Notes: generated by a model not told the origin, from the letters alone. DNA of 22,263 bases from UBA4246 sp045113695 (GCA_045113695.1 JBGUJG010000062.1:1-22263), one strand, 5' to 3'. Shown: positions 7,152 to 14,432, numbered from the stretch's first letter. Translations and numbers: made by a program.

Positions 7152-8867
7152 ATGTCAGGATTTGTTACCGCACTGATCAAACAGCGCAGAGAGGCCAAAA
7201 AAGCGGAGCCGGACACCAACGGAAGATTCAGGGAGATCCTGGGCATCCTGCGGAAGTACGATTACAAGGACGGGATCACACCGGAAATCACGGTGCAGAT
7301 CCTGCAGGACCTGGGGCCCACCTTTGTCAAGATCGGCCAGATCGCTTCCCAGCAGGGAGATCATCTTCCCCGCGAATACTGCGACGCCCTGGCGTCCCTG
7401 CGCTCGCGGGTGGCGCCGATGGATATCGCCACTGTCCGCAGCCAGATTGAAAAGTATCTGAATAAGCCCCTGGAGGAGCTCTTTGCCTCCTTTGACGAGA
7501 CCCCGCTGGGTTCCGCTTCCATCGCCCAGGTGCACCGGGCCACGCTTCCCGACGGGACCGTCGTGGCCGTCAAGGTCCGCCGCCCCGGCATCGTGGATAC
7601 GGTGGCAAGGGATTTTGCCCTCATCGAAAAAATCCTGAACAAATTTTCCAAGGCGGGTTCCGGCGGGCTGGACATCAAAGGGTTTATTCTGGAATTGGAG
7701 AAGACCTCCAAAACGGAACTGGACCTGACCAACGAGGCCAACAACCTGGACCGTTTCTGGAAAAACAACAGCGGGCGGGCGCAGGTGGAAAGCCCCAAAT
7801 GCTACCGCAGCCATACCTGTGAGGCCGTCCTCACCGAGAGCTTCGTTTCCGGTACCGAGGCCAGCGATACCGCCTTCCTGGATACCCTGAGCGCAGAGGA
7901 GCGGGAGCGCCTGGCCGCGTTGGTTGCGGACAACTTTGCCTCCCAGGTGCTCACGGACGGGTTCTACCACGCGGATCCCCACTCAGGGAACGTGCTGATC
8001 AAAGACACCCCTCATGACGCCGGAGAGGAAGAAAGCGCCGGGGAGGAAAGCGAAGACCGGCTGACGCCCCTGCCGGAGCACAGCATCGAATGGATCGACT
8101 TCGGCATGATGGGCACCCTGAATTCCAAGCAGCGGCAGAACCTCATCGATATCGTCAGGAGTGTTATCACGCATGACGCCTACGGGCTGAAGCGGACGGT
8201 GATGCAGATCGCGCAGCCCCAGGGGGACATCGATCACGGGGCGATGCTGACCATGTGCGAGGGCATGTGCGGCCAGTTTTCCGGGACGGACTTCGGCGAC
8301 TTTTACCTGGGAGACCTGGTCAGCTCCATTCTGGGCGGCCTTCAGGAGGAAAGCTACAAGGTCGATCCGTTCCTGACCAACCTGGCCCGGGGCATCGTCG
8401 CGGCGGAAGGAACGGTGAAAACCCTCTGCCCGGACGTAAACATCCTCAACTACTTCATGTCCAAGGTGGACACCGGGGCCCCCATTGACCTGAACTTTGA
8501 TGACCCTGAGAAAATGAATCCGGAGATCACCATGGGCCTCCTCCGGATGGCGCAGGGTCTCACAGATTCCTCCGTCAAGACCGCTGAAGCGCTGGACATG
8601 CTGGAAAAAGGCCAGCTCAAGGTCCGGATGGACTTCGCCTTTGAGGATAATGCATTAAAGAATATCAAACGCCTGATCCGTTATATCATCGAAGGCCTCT
8701 TTGTCGTGGCGCTGTTCATCGGATCCACCCTGCTGTGCACCACCACACCCCTTGAGGGCTCCGGAACATTCGATGCCATTGCCCTGAGGACCATCGGCGT
8801 CACCGGCTATTTCGTCTGCCTGTACGCCGGCTTCTACATCATACGAAAAATGAAAAAGGATGAATAA
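7152..8867 (+). CDS. ABC1/UbiB-family kinase-like membrane protein
   Basis: Atypical protein-kinase-like ATPase of the ABC1/ADCK/UbiB family (571 aa), membrane-attached. Motifs in order: KIGQ (60-63), the alanine-rich nucleotide loop ASIAQVH (122-128), the lysine in VAVKV (K141), the E-x-D pair (E189, D191), the catalytic HADPHSGN (273-280) and metal-binding DFG (316-318). Two transmembrane helices at the C-terminus (about 508-530 and 545-565) match the family architecture. Residues ~284-310 form an acidic insert between HADPHSGN and DFG. The ATG at 7152 is used because GGAGG lies eight bases upstream; the ATG at 7137 is too close to its AAGG. UbiB proteins support quinone biosynthesis in aerobes, but no quinone genes are nearby and the role in a Clostridia-like host is unclear; a lipid-related role is a guess. 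Confidence 0.87.
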   Translation: MSGFVTALIKQRREAKKAEPDTNGRFREILGILRKYDYKDGITPEITVQILQDLGPTFVKIGQIASQQGDHLPREYCDALASLRSRVAPMDIATVRSQIEKYLNKPLEELFASFDETPLGSASIAQVHRATLPDGTVVAVKVRRPGIVDTVARDFALIEKILNKFSKAGSGGLDIKGFILELEKTSKTELDLTNEANNLDRFWKNNSGRAQVESPKCYRSHTCEAVLTESFVSGTEASDTAFLDTLSAEERERLAALVADNFASQVLTDGFYHADPHSGNVLIKDTPHDAGEEESAGEESEDRLTPLPEHSIEWIDFGMMGTLNSKQRQNLIDIVRSVITHDAYGLKRTVMQIAQPQGDIDHGAMLTMCEGMCGQFSGTDFGDFYLGDLVSSILGGLQEESYKVDPFLTNLARGIVAAEGTVKTLCPDVNILNYFMSKVDTGAPIDLNFDDPEKMNPEITMGLLRMAQGLTDSSVKTAEALDMLEKGQLKVRMDFAFEDNALKNIKRLIRYIIEGLFVVALFIGSTLLCTTTPLEGSGTFDAIALRTIGVTGYFVCLYAGFYIIRKMKKDE

Positions 8868-8875
8868 ACCAAGTC

Positions 8876-8901
8876 AGCCCCGGGTTTGCATCCCGGGCTG
8901 G
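8876..8901 (+). terminator. Hairpin after the ABC1 gene
   Basis: CAGCCCCGGG and CCCGGGCTG form a GC-rich stem just after the ABC1 stop codon. No U-tract follows. It precedes the much stronger hairpin at 8936-8972. Confidence 0.4.
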
Positions 8902-8935
8902 AAAGCCGCCGGTCCATCCTGTGGCCGTTAAAGTT

Positions 8936-8990
8936 CTCTGGCCCCGCTGAAGCTGAATCAGCGGGGCCAGAGGTGTTTTACGGTTTTTTC
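8936..8990 (+). terminator. Strong terminator-like hairpin
   Basis: A perfect 15-base-pair stem (8936-8950 with 8958-8972) with a 7-base loop, followed by GTGTTTTACGGTTTTTT. It lies between the convergent ABC1 gene (plus) and XRE gene (minus). It most likely ends the ABC1 transcript. Confidence 0.7.
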
Positions 8991-9054
8991 CACCGATGGC
9001 TGAATGTTCAGGCACCGGCGCTGTACCCTGCGGACATGGCCCGGGGCGGTTTTT

Positions 9055-9690
9055 TTATTTTTTGCCCATGATGCCGCCGACCATATTCATTACAGCCTCC
9101 AGCGGGTTTTTCTGGGCGCTGTCCCCCTGGCTGCCCGCCAGCTTCGTCAGAATCCCCACCAGCTTCAGAGCGCCGTCACCGCCCTGAATGCCCAGCAGTT
9201 TCAGAACGGCCGCCATGAGCTTCTGGCTGACGTCGCTGCCTTCGGACTGCTGGCCGCCGCTCAGCATCCCTGCGAGCGTGAGCATCAGATCGGGGCCTGA
9301 AACTTTTCCTTCCTTCAGGGCGGATATCGCCGCGTTCTGCGTGGCGGCGTCCGCAGACTGGAAGAGCTGCACCACTTCTTTTTCTTCTTCCGTCATTTCA
9401 GCGGGCTCTTCCGCAGCTTCAGGCACAGCTCTGCATTCACAGGGCGTTTCCGCCGCTTCGGGCGCAGCCTGGCATTCACAGGGCGCGGTCTCACCCGTCA
9501 GGGCTTCGGCCGGAACCTCCAGCGCGGCGGCGAGAGCCTGAATCTGCTCCGGGCTCAGTTCTTTTTCGCCTCTTTCCGCCTTGCTCAGGACGGAGGCCGA
9601 GATTCCTTCGGTCTTGGCGGCAAGCGCCGCCTGAGAGAGTCCGGCCTTCTGCCGGGTTTCCCTGATCCGTGCTCCGACTTCCTTGGACAT
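9055..9690 (-). CDS. XRE-type HTH protein with helical C-terminal domain (paralogue A)
   Basis: Probable DNA-binding protein (211 aa). Residues ~5-66 are an HTH_3 (Cro/CI) domain, with the recognition region around ISASVLSKAERG. A linker follows with two near-identical units built on PCEC-x-A-x-PEAAE (about 70-97). Next comes a helix with QLFQSADAATQNA (about 108-120), then glycine-rich hydrophobic helices ending NPLEAVMNMVGGIMGKK. The HTH spacing, the AD-AT helix and the NP-x-x-x-x-x-N-x-V-x-G tail are shared with the protein at 10930-11712, so the two are paralogues. The ATG at 9690 has AAGGAGG seven to nine bases upstream. It is the second gene after the NTF2-like gene (50-base gap). Target unknown. 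Confidence 0.75.
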   Translation of the reverse strand: MSKEVGARIRETRQKAGLSQAALAAKTEGISASVLSKAERGEKELSPEQIQALAAALEVPAEALTGETAPCECQAAPEAAETPCECRAVPEAAEEPAEMTEEEKEVVQLFQSADAATQNAAISALKEGKVSGPDLMLTLAGMLSGGQQSEGSDVSQKLMAAVLKLLGIQGGDGALKLVGILTKLAGSQGDSAQKNPLEAVMNMVGGIMGKK

Positions 9691-9739
9691 TTGTGTTTCC
9701 TCCTTAAATCAATATTACTTTCAGTTCCATGCCGCAGCA

Positions 9740-10177
9740 TTACAGCTTCAGGGAGAGCTTTTCAAATTGGGGCATGGACAGTGTGTCGATCCGCCATTCT
9801 TTGTCCTGCTTGATCATGGTCAGCTCCATTTTGCCTTCCACGCTCTCCTTATACCTGAAACCGAGGACCACCTTTGTGCTGGCCGAGCCTTTCAGGATAT
9901 CCAGCACCTGCCATTCGATTTCGGAAATGTTCCTGACCAGGTGGAGCATCGCCGCGGTCGTATCCTCACCGGACTTCTGCGAACCTGCCGAAGAAAGCGC
10001 CGCCAGATCAGACAGCAGCCCGACGCCGTTTGCAAAGCTCTGAACCATTTCGACCTTTTTGAGCGCGTTGGATGTCAGATACGGCTTCAGCCCGTCCAGA
10101 CCGTCCTTCTGCAGATCATCGATCGCGCACTTGAGCACATATTCGGGGCTGATCCGTTTGATGATGCCGATTGCCAC
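9740..10177 (-). CDS. Hypothetical protein, possibly NTF2-like
   Basis: Soluble protein of 145 aa without signal peptide. The N-terminal half is helical (LKCAIDDLQKDGLDGLKPYLT); the C-terminal half alternates strands (STKVVLGFRYKES, GKMELTMIKQDKEWRIDTLS). The ordering of helices followed by a strand with K-Q-D-x-x-W-R-I-D resembles NTF2-like/DUF4878-type domains, but this is a fold guess only. The start is the GTG at 10177, supported by AGGAGGAGG upstream. It is the first gene of a minus-strand pair with the XRE gene and is divergent from tetR, so the TetR protein may control it. Confidence 0.65.
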   Translation of the reverse strand: MAIGIIKRISPEYVLKCAIDDLQKDGLDGLKPYLTSNALKKVEMVQSFANGVGLLSDLAALSSAGSQKSGEDTTAAMLHLVRNISEIEWQVLDILKGSASTKVVLGFRYKESVEGKMELTMIKQDKEWRIDTLSMPQFEKLSLKL

Positions 10178-10213
10178 GATGTGTTCCTCCTCCTTTTACT
10201 CATGGATAACTGT

Positions 10214-10274
10214 TTGACATTTGCCTCAATTTATGATATAAAACAATTATATTGACAATTTGTCGGGAAAGCAA
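10214..10274. promoter_or_regulatory. Overlapping divergent promoters with shared palindrome
   Basis: Plus strand: TTGACA (10214-10219), 17 bases, TATAAA (10237-10242), driving tetR. Minus strand: TTGCTT (10274-10269), 17 bases, TATAAT (10251-10246), driving the NTF2-like/XRE pair. The two -10 boxes lie three bases apart inside the palindrome ATATAAaacaaTTATAT (10236-10252). One protein bound there would block both promoters. TetR autoregulation at this site is an inference. Confidence 0.65.
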
Positions 10275-10341
10275 CAAACAGTTTTAAATATACCGTCCTG
10301 AAAACAACATTTCAGTTTTTTATGTCGGAAAAGGAGAGGCT

Positions 10342-10893
10342 GTGTCAGAGCAACATGAGAATCGGCGGGTTCAGATGACCAGACGCCTGCTGAAGGAAGC
10401 CTTGCTGGAGCTCCTGGAAGATACGGAACTGGCCCGCATTTCGGTAACGGCTCTCTGCCAGAAGGCGGATGTGCACCGTTCCACGTTTTATCAGTACTAT
10501 ACGGATCCGTCCGCCCTGCTGCAGGAAATCGAAACTGATTTTTTCCGGATGATCCCGGTGCCGCCGGAGGTGCTGGATCCCGGCAATCAGAAGAAACTGC
10601 TTTCGACAACTGCCGCTTTCTTTGATACTGTCAGGGAACACCGCAAATCCATCCGTATCCTTTTCAGCCAGGCTGCGGGGGATGATTTCGCGGCCCGGCT
10701 GGTCACGTTTTTATGCGACGGGTATATCCCTTTCCCGGAGGGGGACGACGGGATGTCCGACCATTTTAAACGGCTGTATGTCGCCAACGGCACGGTCGGC
10801 ATGCTGCGCGAATGGATCAGCGCGGACTGCCCCATTGACAGTCAGCAGTTGGCCGGTATGATGTATTCCTTTTCAAGGAAAGTACTCTCGTGA
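10342..10893 (+). CDS. TetR/AcrR-family transcriptional regulator
   Basis: Repressor-type regulator of 183 aa. The N-terminal HTH spans about residues 10-58: RRLLKEALLELLEDT, then the helix-turn-helix ISVTALCQKADVHRSTFYQYY, a very typical TetR signature. The remaining ~120 residues form a helical ligand-binding and dimerisation domain (the type found in many Clostridia/Lactobacillales TetR proteins); the ligand is unknown. The start is the GTG at 10342, because AAGGAGAGG lies directly upstream at the right distance. An ATG at 10375 would cut off the first helix. It is divergent from the NTF2-like gene and lies 36 bases ahead of the second XRE protein gene, with which it is probably co-transcribed. 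Confidence 0.87.
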   Translation: MSEQHENRRVQMTRRLLKEALLELLEDTELARISVTALCQKADVHRSTFYQYYTDPSALLQEIETDFFRMIPVPPEVLDPGNQKKLLSTTAAFFDTVREHRKSIRILFSQAAGDDFAARLVTFLCDGYIPFPEGDDGMSDHFKRLYVANGTVGMLREWISADCPIDSQQLAGMMYSFSRKVLS

Positions 10894-10929
10894 TCAGGCC
10901 GGCCCGCACAGGGAAGGCTATGAGATATC

Positions 10930-11712
10930 ATGACAGAAGGGAAGAAACAGAGAATGATCGACGACATCGGAGCCTGGCTCAAAAAGGCAAGGACAGACGC
11001 AGGAATGACACAGACCGCTCTGGCCGGTATGCTGGACGGCATCACCGCGGCGGACATCAGCAAGGCCGAGCGCGGTCTGACGCAGCTGCTGCCTGAGCAG
11101 CTGAAAGAGATCACGGCGGCGATCGGCATCGCCCCCGAAGCGCCGGCGGAAGAAACTGCGCAGGAGCCGGCCCCGCAGCCCTCAGCCCCGGCCGCCGATA
11201 CAGCCAGCTTGCTGGAGCTCTACCGGAAAGCAGATCCCGCAACCCGCGACGCTGTGCATGTCCTGCTGAAAGGCGAAATGAACTATCAGCCCATCCTGAC
11301 GTCCGTCGTCAGCAGCCTGATGAAAAACCTGACCCTCAGCGGCGGCCCGATCGCCGGCATTCTGAACAACGTAAGAGGGCTCTTTGACCCCGGCAGCAGC
11401 GGCGCCGATAACCCCATTGTCACCATCCTGAACGGTGTGACAGGCGTCGTAAGCGGCGTGATGAGCATAAAAGCGGACTTTGACAGGGAAAAAGCGGCAA
11501 AGGCTGCCGGCAAACCGGCCGAAGCCGGGGAAAGCGCCGATTCGGCTGATACGTGCGCGAAGGCTGCTCCCGCCGCCGGTGAGAAGACCGTTTCCGGCCC
11601 GCTTCTGGGGTTCACCTTCTCCTACGCCGTGGTGATTTATCTGCTGCTGCTCAGCTTCTACTTCTGGCTCTGGCGGACGGACATCGCCCCGCAGCAAAAG
11701 TCAGACAAATGA
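10930..11712 (+). CDS. XRE-type HTH membrane protein (paralogue B)
   Basis: Protein of 260 aa. An N-terminal HTH_3 domain (about 12-65, with MTQTALAGMLDGITAADISKAERG) is followed by a Pro/Ala/Glu linker. Next is the helix LLELYRKADPATRDAV (about 95-110), glycine-rich hydrophobic helices (NPIVTILNGVTGVVSGVM), a charged linker, and one transmembrane segment near the C-terminus (about 222-245). It shares its layout with the protein at 9055-9690 but adds the membrane anchor. A membrane-tethered DNA-binding protein could respond to an envelope signal; this is inference. The ribosome binding site (GGAAGG, 12 bases upstream) is mediocre, so a start at the inner ATG at 10954 is possible. It lies 36 bases after tetR. 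Confidence 0.72.
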   Translation: MTEGKKQRMIDDIGAWLKKARTDAGMTQTALAGMLDGITAADISKAERGLTQLLPEQLKEITAAIGIAPEAPAEETAQEPAPQPSAPAADTASLLELYRKADPATRDAVHVLLKGEMNYQPILTSVVSSLMKNLTLSGGPIAGILNNVRGLFDPGSSGADNPIVTILNGVTGVVSGVMSIKADFDREKAAKAAGKPAEAGESADSADTCAKAAPAAGEKTVSGPLLGFTFSYAVVIYLLLLSFYFWLWRTDIAPQQKSDK

Positions 11713-11774
11713 TCGGACGGGCCGGATCGTCCGGAGTTTATATTACCATTCGACATATCTGAGGAGGATGTTTT

Positions 11775-11993
11775 ATGACACTGACATTTGACAGCCCGGT
11801 CAAGGAACTGGCCAAAAACCCGGAAGCCGTTGAGATCTGCAAAAAGTACGGCATGGACCTGAAGGATCCGCGGATCATGATCGTAAGCGGCTGGAGCGCA
11901 AGAAAGCTCGCCGCGCTCCCCGGAACGGGCATGAACGCGGAACAGGCCAAAGCGCTCGAGGAAGAACTGCTCGCGGCAAATCTTCAGGCATAA
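11775..11993 (+). CDS. Small hypothetical protein
   Basis: 72-aa soluble acidic protein, mostly helical: FDSPVKELAKNPEAVEICKKYGMDL, then WSARKLAALPGTGMN. The opening (something-L-x-x-x-P-E-A-x-x-I-x-x-K-Y-G-M) faintly recalls DUF1858-type small proteins, but the single cysteine and different ending make this weak. GAGGAGG seven bases before the ATG supports translation. It follows the XRE membrane protein gene after 62 bases and may belong to the same transcript. Confidence 0.65.
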   Translation: MTLTFDSPVKELAKNPEAVEICKKYGMDLKDPRIMIVSGWSARKLAALPGTGMNAEQAKALEEELLAANLQA

Positions 11994-12270
11994 TTTGCAT
12001 GATCCGGCACGCCCGTTCAGATTCGGCCGGACAGCGGGCCGTGCCGGATGAAACAGCTTCCGCTTCGTTCTGCGGAGGGCCTGCCGCGGCGAAAAACCGG
12101 ACCGAAAACGCCGGGAAGCGCTGTGAAAGGTGCGCTTCCCGGTGCTTTCCTAAAGCATGCCGAGATCGGAACGGCAAAGAAATCCCTTTTCGGCCTGGTT
12201 TGATATTTTCTTTTGATCCCTCCCGAAACAATCGCCGCTTATCCTGCGGCGGGACTTTGCTGATGGTCTG

Positions 12271-12308
12271 AGGGGGTGTTGCAGAGTCAAAACTGCAATG
12301 CCCCCTTT
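12271..12308 (+). terminator. Terminator-like hairpin
   Basis: AGGGGGTGTTGCAG (12271-12284) pairs along its full length with CTGCAATGCCCCCT (12293-12306), allowing two G-T pairs. The loop is eight bases, and TTT is reached at the end of the stem. It insulates the regulator locus from the promoter at 12379. Confidence 0.6.
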
Positions 12309-12378
12309 GCTGTCGGCAGAAATGGAAATCAGAACAGGCTGTGCACGCTGCAGCCCCGTGCGGATTCTCTCAAAATGG

Positions 12379-12408
12379 TTGTGTGCGGATGGGAATCCAT
12401 GATATAAT
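12379..12408 (+). promoter_or_regulatory. Promoter of the membrane protein / SH3 protein pair
   Basis: TTGTGT (12379-12384), an 18-base spacer and a perfect TATAAT (12403-12408). The start of transcription would be near 12415, about 78 bases before the ATG at 12493. Confidence 0.6.
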
Positions 12409-12492
12409 CAGCCAGATGAAGAATGGCATGACGCGTATTCTGATCGGAAAACCATCGCTGTTTTCATACTGCCGTGAAGGAGACTGTGCCGG

Positions 12493-13410
12493 ATGAACCT
12501 GTTTTACCGCAATCTGAGAAATATCGGGATCGGCGTGATCGCGGCTTCCGCCGTGAATCTGGTGTATGAGCTGATCGTCCGCAGGGTCCTGGCAGACATG
12601 GGTTCCGGCCTGATTGTTTACATCCCGCTGGTATGGGGCATCTGGGCCAAGAACCTGATCGGGGTCGCGGCCGGCTTTGCTGCGCTGCTTTTTTACAGGA
12701 AGAAAGCACGGTACCGCATGGGGACAGCGATCCTGATCTCCCTGTGCGCGGCGGAAGCGGCGGTGATCATTCTGAGCATGACCGGCTCCGCTGGAAAAAG
12801 AATGAACGGCCTGATCGACCTGACCATGCTGATGATGGTCATCCTGGCCTACACCATGTCCCAGACGGAGCGCGATCTCTGTCACTGGAGGCGGATCAGC
12901 GGACGGACGCCGGCTGTGCTGGACCTGCGCCTGCAGACGCCGGGCGATTTTTTCAACACCATTCAGGCAGGGCCGCAGATGGTGATCAACGGGGAATACG
13001 CTTTCGCAGTGAACCGGTTTCTCGAGTCCGCGGGGCCCGTGCCGCTGGTGATCAATCTGCTGTGCCCCGAACCTGTTTCCGGGATGATGCGGGATACGAT
13101 GCGGGAAGTCTTCGTCATGAACTACGAAATGGAGGAAAAACGCATCGGGAAGGAGCTGGAAAGGAAATACCGGCGGATCATCATGCTGTTTTTTGTAAGC
13201 CTGATCTCGATCAGCGTGGTCCGAGAGGTGACCCTCTTCAGCGACGAAACGATTGTCTGGGACCTGATCGGCAACTTTGCGGCCTTCGGCCTGTGGCAGA
13301 TCGGCTACCTCCACTTCGAGCGGAATGAAGGCTACGACCAGCTGCTGCTGGTACACTGCGCCAAATATGCCAGGCTCTGCTTTATTGAAAGGAAAAAAGA
13401 GGATGCATGA
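12493..13410 (+). CDS. Polytopic membrane protein of unknown function
   Basis: 305 aa, not assigned to a family. Hydrophobic segments lie near 12-28, 40-67, 77-97, 106-122, 229-246 and 254-273. A cytoplasmic-looking domain of ~105 residues separates the fourth and fifth (WRRISGRTPAVLDLRLQTP through a charged helix EMEEKRIGKELERKYRR). The C-terminal tail is charged. GAAGGAG lies ten bases before the ATG. It has its own promoter and is followed after 22 bases by the secreted SH3-domain protein, so the two may act together at the cell envelope. Confidence 0.7.
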   Translation: MNLFYRNLRNIGIGVIAASAVNLVYELIVRRVLADMGSGLIVYIPLVWGIWAKNLIGVAAGFAALLFYRKKARYRMGTAILISLCAAEAAVIILSMTGSAGKRMNGLIDLTMLMMVILAYTMSQTERDLCHWRRISGRTPAVLDLRLQTPGDFFNTIQAGPQMVINGEYAFAVNRFLESAGPVPLVINLLCPEPVSGMMRDTMREVFVMNYEMEEKRIGKELERKYRRIIMLFFVSLISISVVREVTLFSDETIVWDLIGNFAAFGLWQIGYLHFERNEGYDQLLLVHCAKYARLCFIERKKEDA

Positions 13411-13432
13411 CCTGCAGAAAGGAGAATCCTTC

Positions 13433-14173
13433 ATGAAAAAACATCCAGCCGTAAAAAGAATGCTGGGCGCGCTTTGCCTGCTGCTGTTTCTGACTGCCGC
13501 TCCGGGCTGGACGCGGCCGGGAGCACAGGCCCGGGAAGAGACGGGGGAAGTCGCCCCGGACAGCGCTTTCCTGGACACGGAACTGCTTGAGCTGCTTCCG
13601 GGACAATGGGCCGAAAAAAACGAAGAGGCGGAAACGGTCCTCACCCTGGAGGAAAACGGGGCAATGTCCCTGTCCTTATCCGGGCTGGCAGGGGGGACTG
13701 CCTGCGCGTATTCGGGCAGCTGGTCGCTGGAAAGCCAGCCGGATGCCGGCAGCCGGCTGACCCTGCTGTTCACGTCGACGGACAATCCCGTCCGGGCCGG
13801 AGAGGATTACAGTGTGATATGCGTGTATGAAGCGTACACGGAATCCTGGGTGGAAAACGACACCCTGGTGATCTGCCTGAATCTGAACCCGCCGGTCAGC
13901 TGCAGCGGGATTTCGCCGTTTGAGGAAATCACCGGCTTTGACGGAGCCAGCCTGTTCCGGGAGCAGGGGCCGAACCGGCGGGTGGTCAACTGCAGGTCCT
14001 TCGTTTCCCTGCGGGAAAAGCGGGCGGCGTCCTCCAGACGCCTGGCGAAGGTCCCCCTCGGGGCGCTGGTGCTCGCCTTCCCGGAAGAAGGGGAGGAAAA
14101 CGGGTTTATTGCCTGCGTCTATCAGGGAAAACGGGGATATATTCTGTCCGAGTATCTGCAGCCGGCGGAATAA
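13433..14173 (+). CDS. Secreted protein with C-terminal SH3-like domain
   Basis: 246 aa. The N-terminus has basic residues, a hydrophobic core (LGALCLLLFLTAA) and an AQA-type cleavage site near residue 33. The middle (about 55-175) is strand-rich with a GQWAEK start, a G-A-M-S-L-S-L strand and a Y-S-G-S-W strand, resembling a lipocalin-like beta fold; this is a guess. Residues ~183-244 form a bacterial SH3 domain (VNCRSFVSLREK...LAKVPLGA...GYILSEYL), a module that often binds cell-wall peptides. AAAGGAG lies eight bases before the ATG at 13433. It is co-transcribed with the membrane protein before it and ends just before the promoter at 14187. Confidence 0.78.
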   Translation: MKKHPAVKRMLGALCLLLFLTAAPGWTRPGAQAREETGEVAPDSAFLDTELLELLPGQWAEKNEEAETVLTLEENGAMSLSLSGLAGGTACAYSGSWSLESQPDAGSRLTLLFTSTDNPVRAGEDYSVICVYEAYTESWVENDTLVICLNLNPPVSCSGISPFEEITGFDGASLFREQGPNRRVVNCRSFVSLREKRAASSRRLAKVPLGALVLAFPEEGEENGFIACVYQGKRGYILSEYLQPAE

Positions 14174-14186
14174 TCAGCGCAAAAAT

Positions 14187-14215
14187 TTGACAACAAGGCT
14201 TTTTTCCCATATAAT
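14187..14215 (+). promoter_or_regulatory. Consensus promoter of the nagB-glmM operon
   Basis: A perfect TTGACA (14187-14192), exactly 17 bases, and a perfect TATAAT (14210-14215). This is the strongest sigma-70 type promoter in the window. It implies an RNA starting near 14222 with a leader of ~425 bases before nagB, so strong transcription seems to be tempered by the ribozyme in that leader. Confidence 0.85.
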
Positions 14216-14223
14216 GCCATCGT

Positions 14224-14321
14224 TGCCGGTTCAGCGCGGCGCGGGGGAAAAACGCGTCCTGCCGGACCGGCATTGCGGAAAATGGAAGCTTCACGGAGGG
14301 AGGTCAGCCAGGAGATTCCAT
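14224..14321 (+). other. Structured leader upstream of the ribozyme
   Basis: TGCCGGT and ACCGGCA close a long hairpin at about 14224-14270. ATGGAA (14282-14287) pairs with TTCCAT (14316-14321), and the second arm ends one base before the cleavage dinucleotide. This second stem would sit directly 5' of the scissile bond and would be released with the leader after cleavage. Confidence 0.5.
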
Positions 14322-14432
14322 AGCGCCAGACCCCAACGGGGTGACGAGGATTGGCAGATATCGAAATTTCGGCGGATGCTGCCACGGCGCGGCGAAGCGG
14401 CGGAGGGACGGGAAACCGTCAGCGTTCCCCTG
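14316..14432 (+). ncRNA. glmS: glmS ribozyme (GlcN6P-activated self-cleaving RNA)
   Basis: Conserved core elements of the glmS ribozyme are present in order. A|GCGCC gives the cleavage site between A14322 and G14323. P1 is ACCCC/GGGGT (14330-14342). The conserved TGACGAGGAT lies at 14342-14351. P2 is TGGCAG (14352-14357) with CTGCCA (14379-14384), enclosing TATCGA...TTTCGGCGGATG, the active-site segment. Its GGCG (14371-14374) can pair with CGCC (14324-14327) as P2.2. A P4-like hairpin GACGG-GAAA-CCGTC lies at 14407-14420. P3 is not clear by eye. The class binds glucosamine-6-phosphate as cofactor and cleaves its own mRNA, which is then degraded. It normally precedes glmS; here the next gene is nagB. 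Confidence 0.92.

Larger units (their letters stand above)
11994..12492 (+). other. Intergenic region with several hairpins
   Basis: No credible gene. It holds a stem of ATCCGGCACG with CGTGCCGGAT near 12001-12051, a 10-base-pair stem CCGGGAAGCG (12111-12120) with CGCTTCCCGG (12133-12142), the terminator at 12271-12308 and the promoter at 12379-12408. The first two probably close the upstream transcript. I see no known riboswitch pattern. Confidence 0.5.

Noticed and set aside
11994..12270. Riboswitch upstream of the 12493 gene
   Set aside because: The hairpins lie before the terminator at 12271-12308 and before the promoter at 12379, so they are not in the leader of that gene, and no known aptamer core was recognised.
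12370..13785. Minus-strand open frame of 471 codons
   Set aside because: It covers the membrane protein gene and the start of the SH3 protein gene in antisense; the sense frames have ribosome binding sites, membrane segments and recognisable domains.
14385..14403. A defined P3 stem of the glmS ribozyme
   Set aside because: The GC-rich stretch can pair in several ways and no clear stem stands out by eye; I leave it undefined rather than force one. The other core elements do not depend on it.
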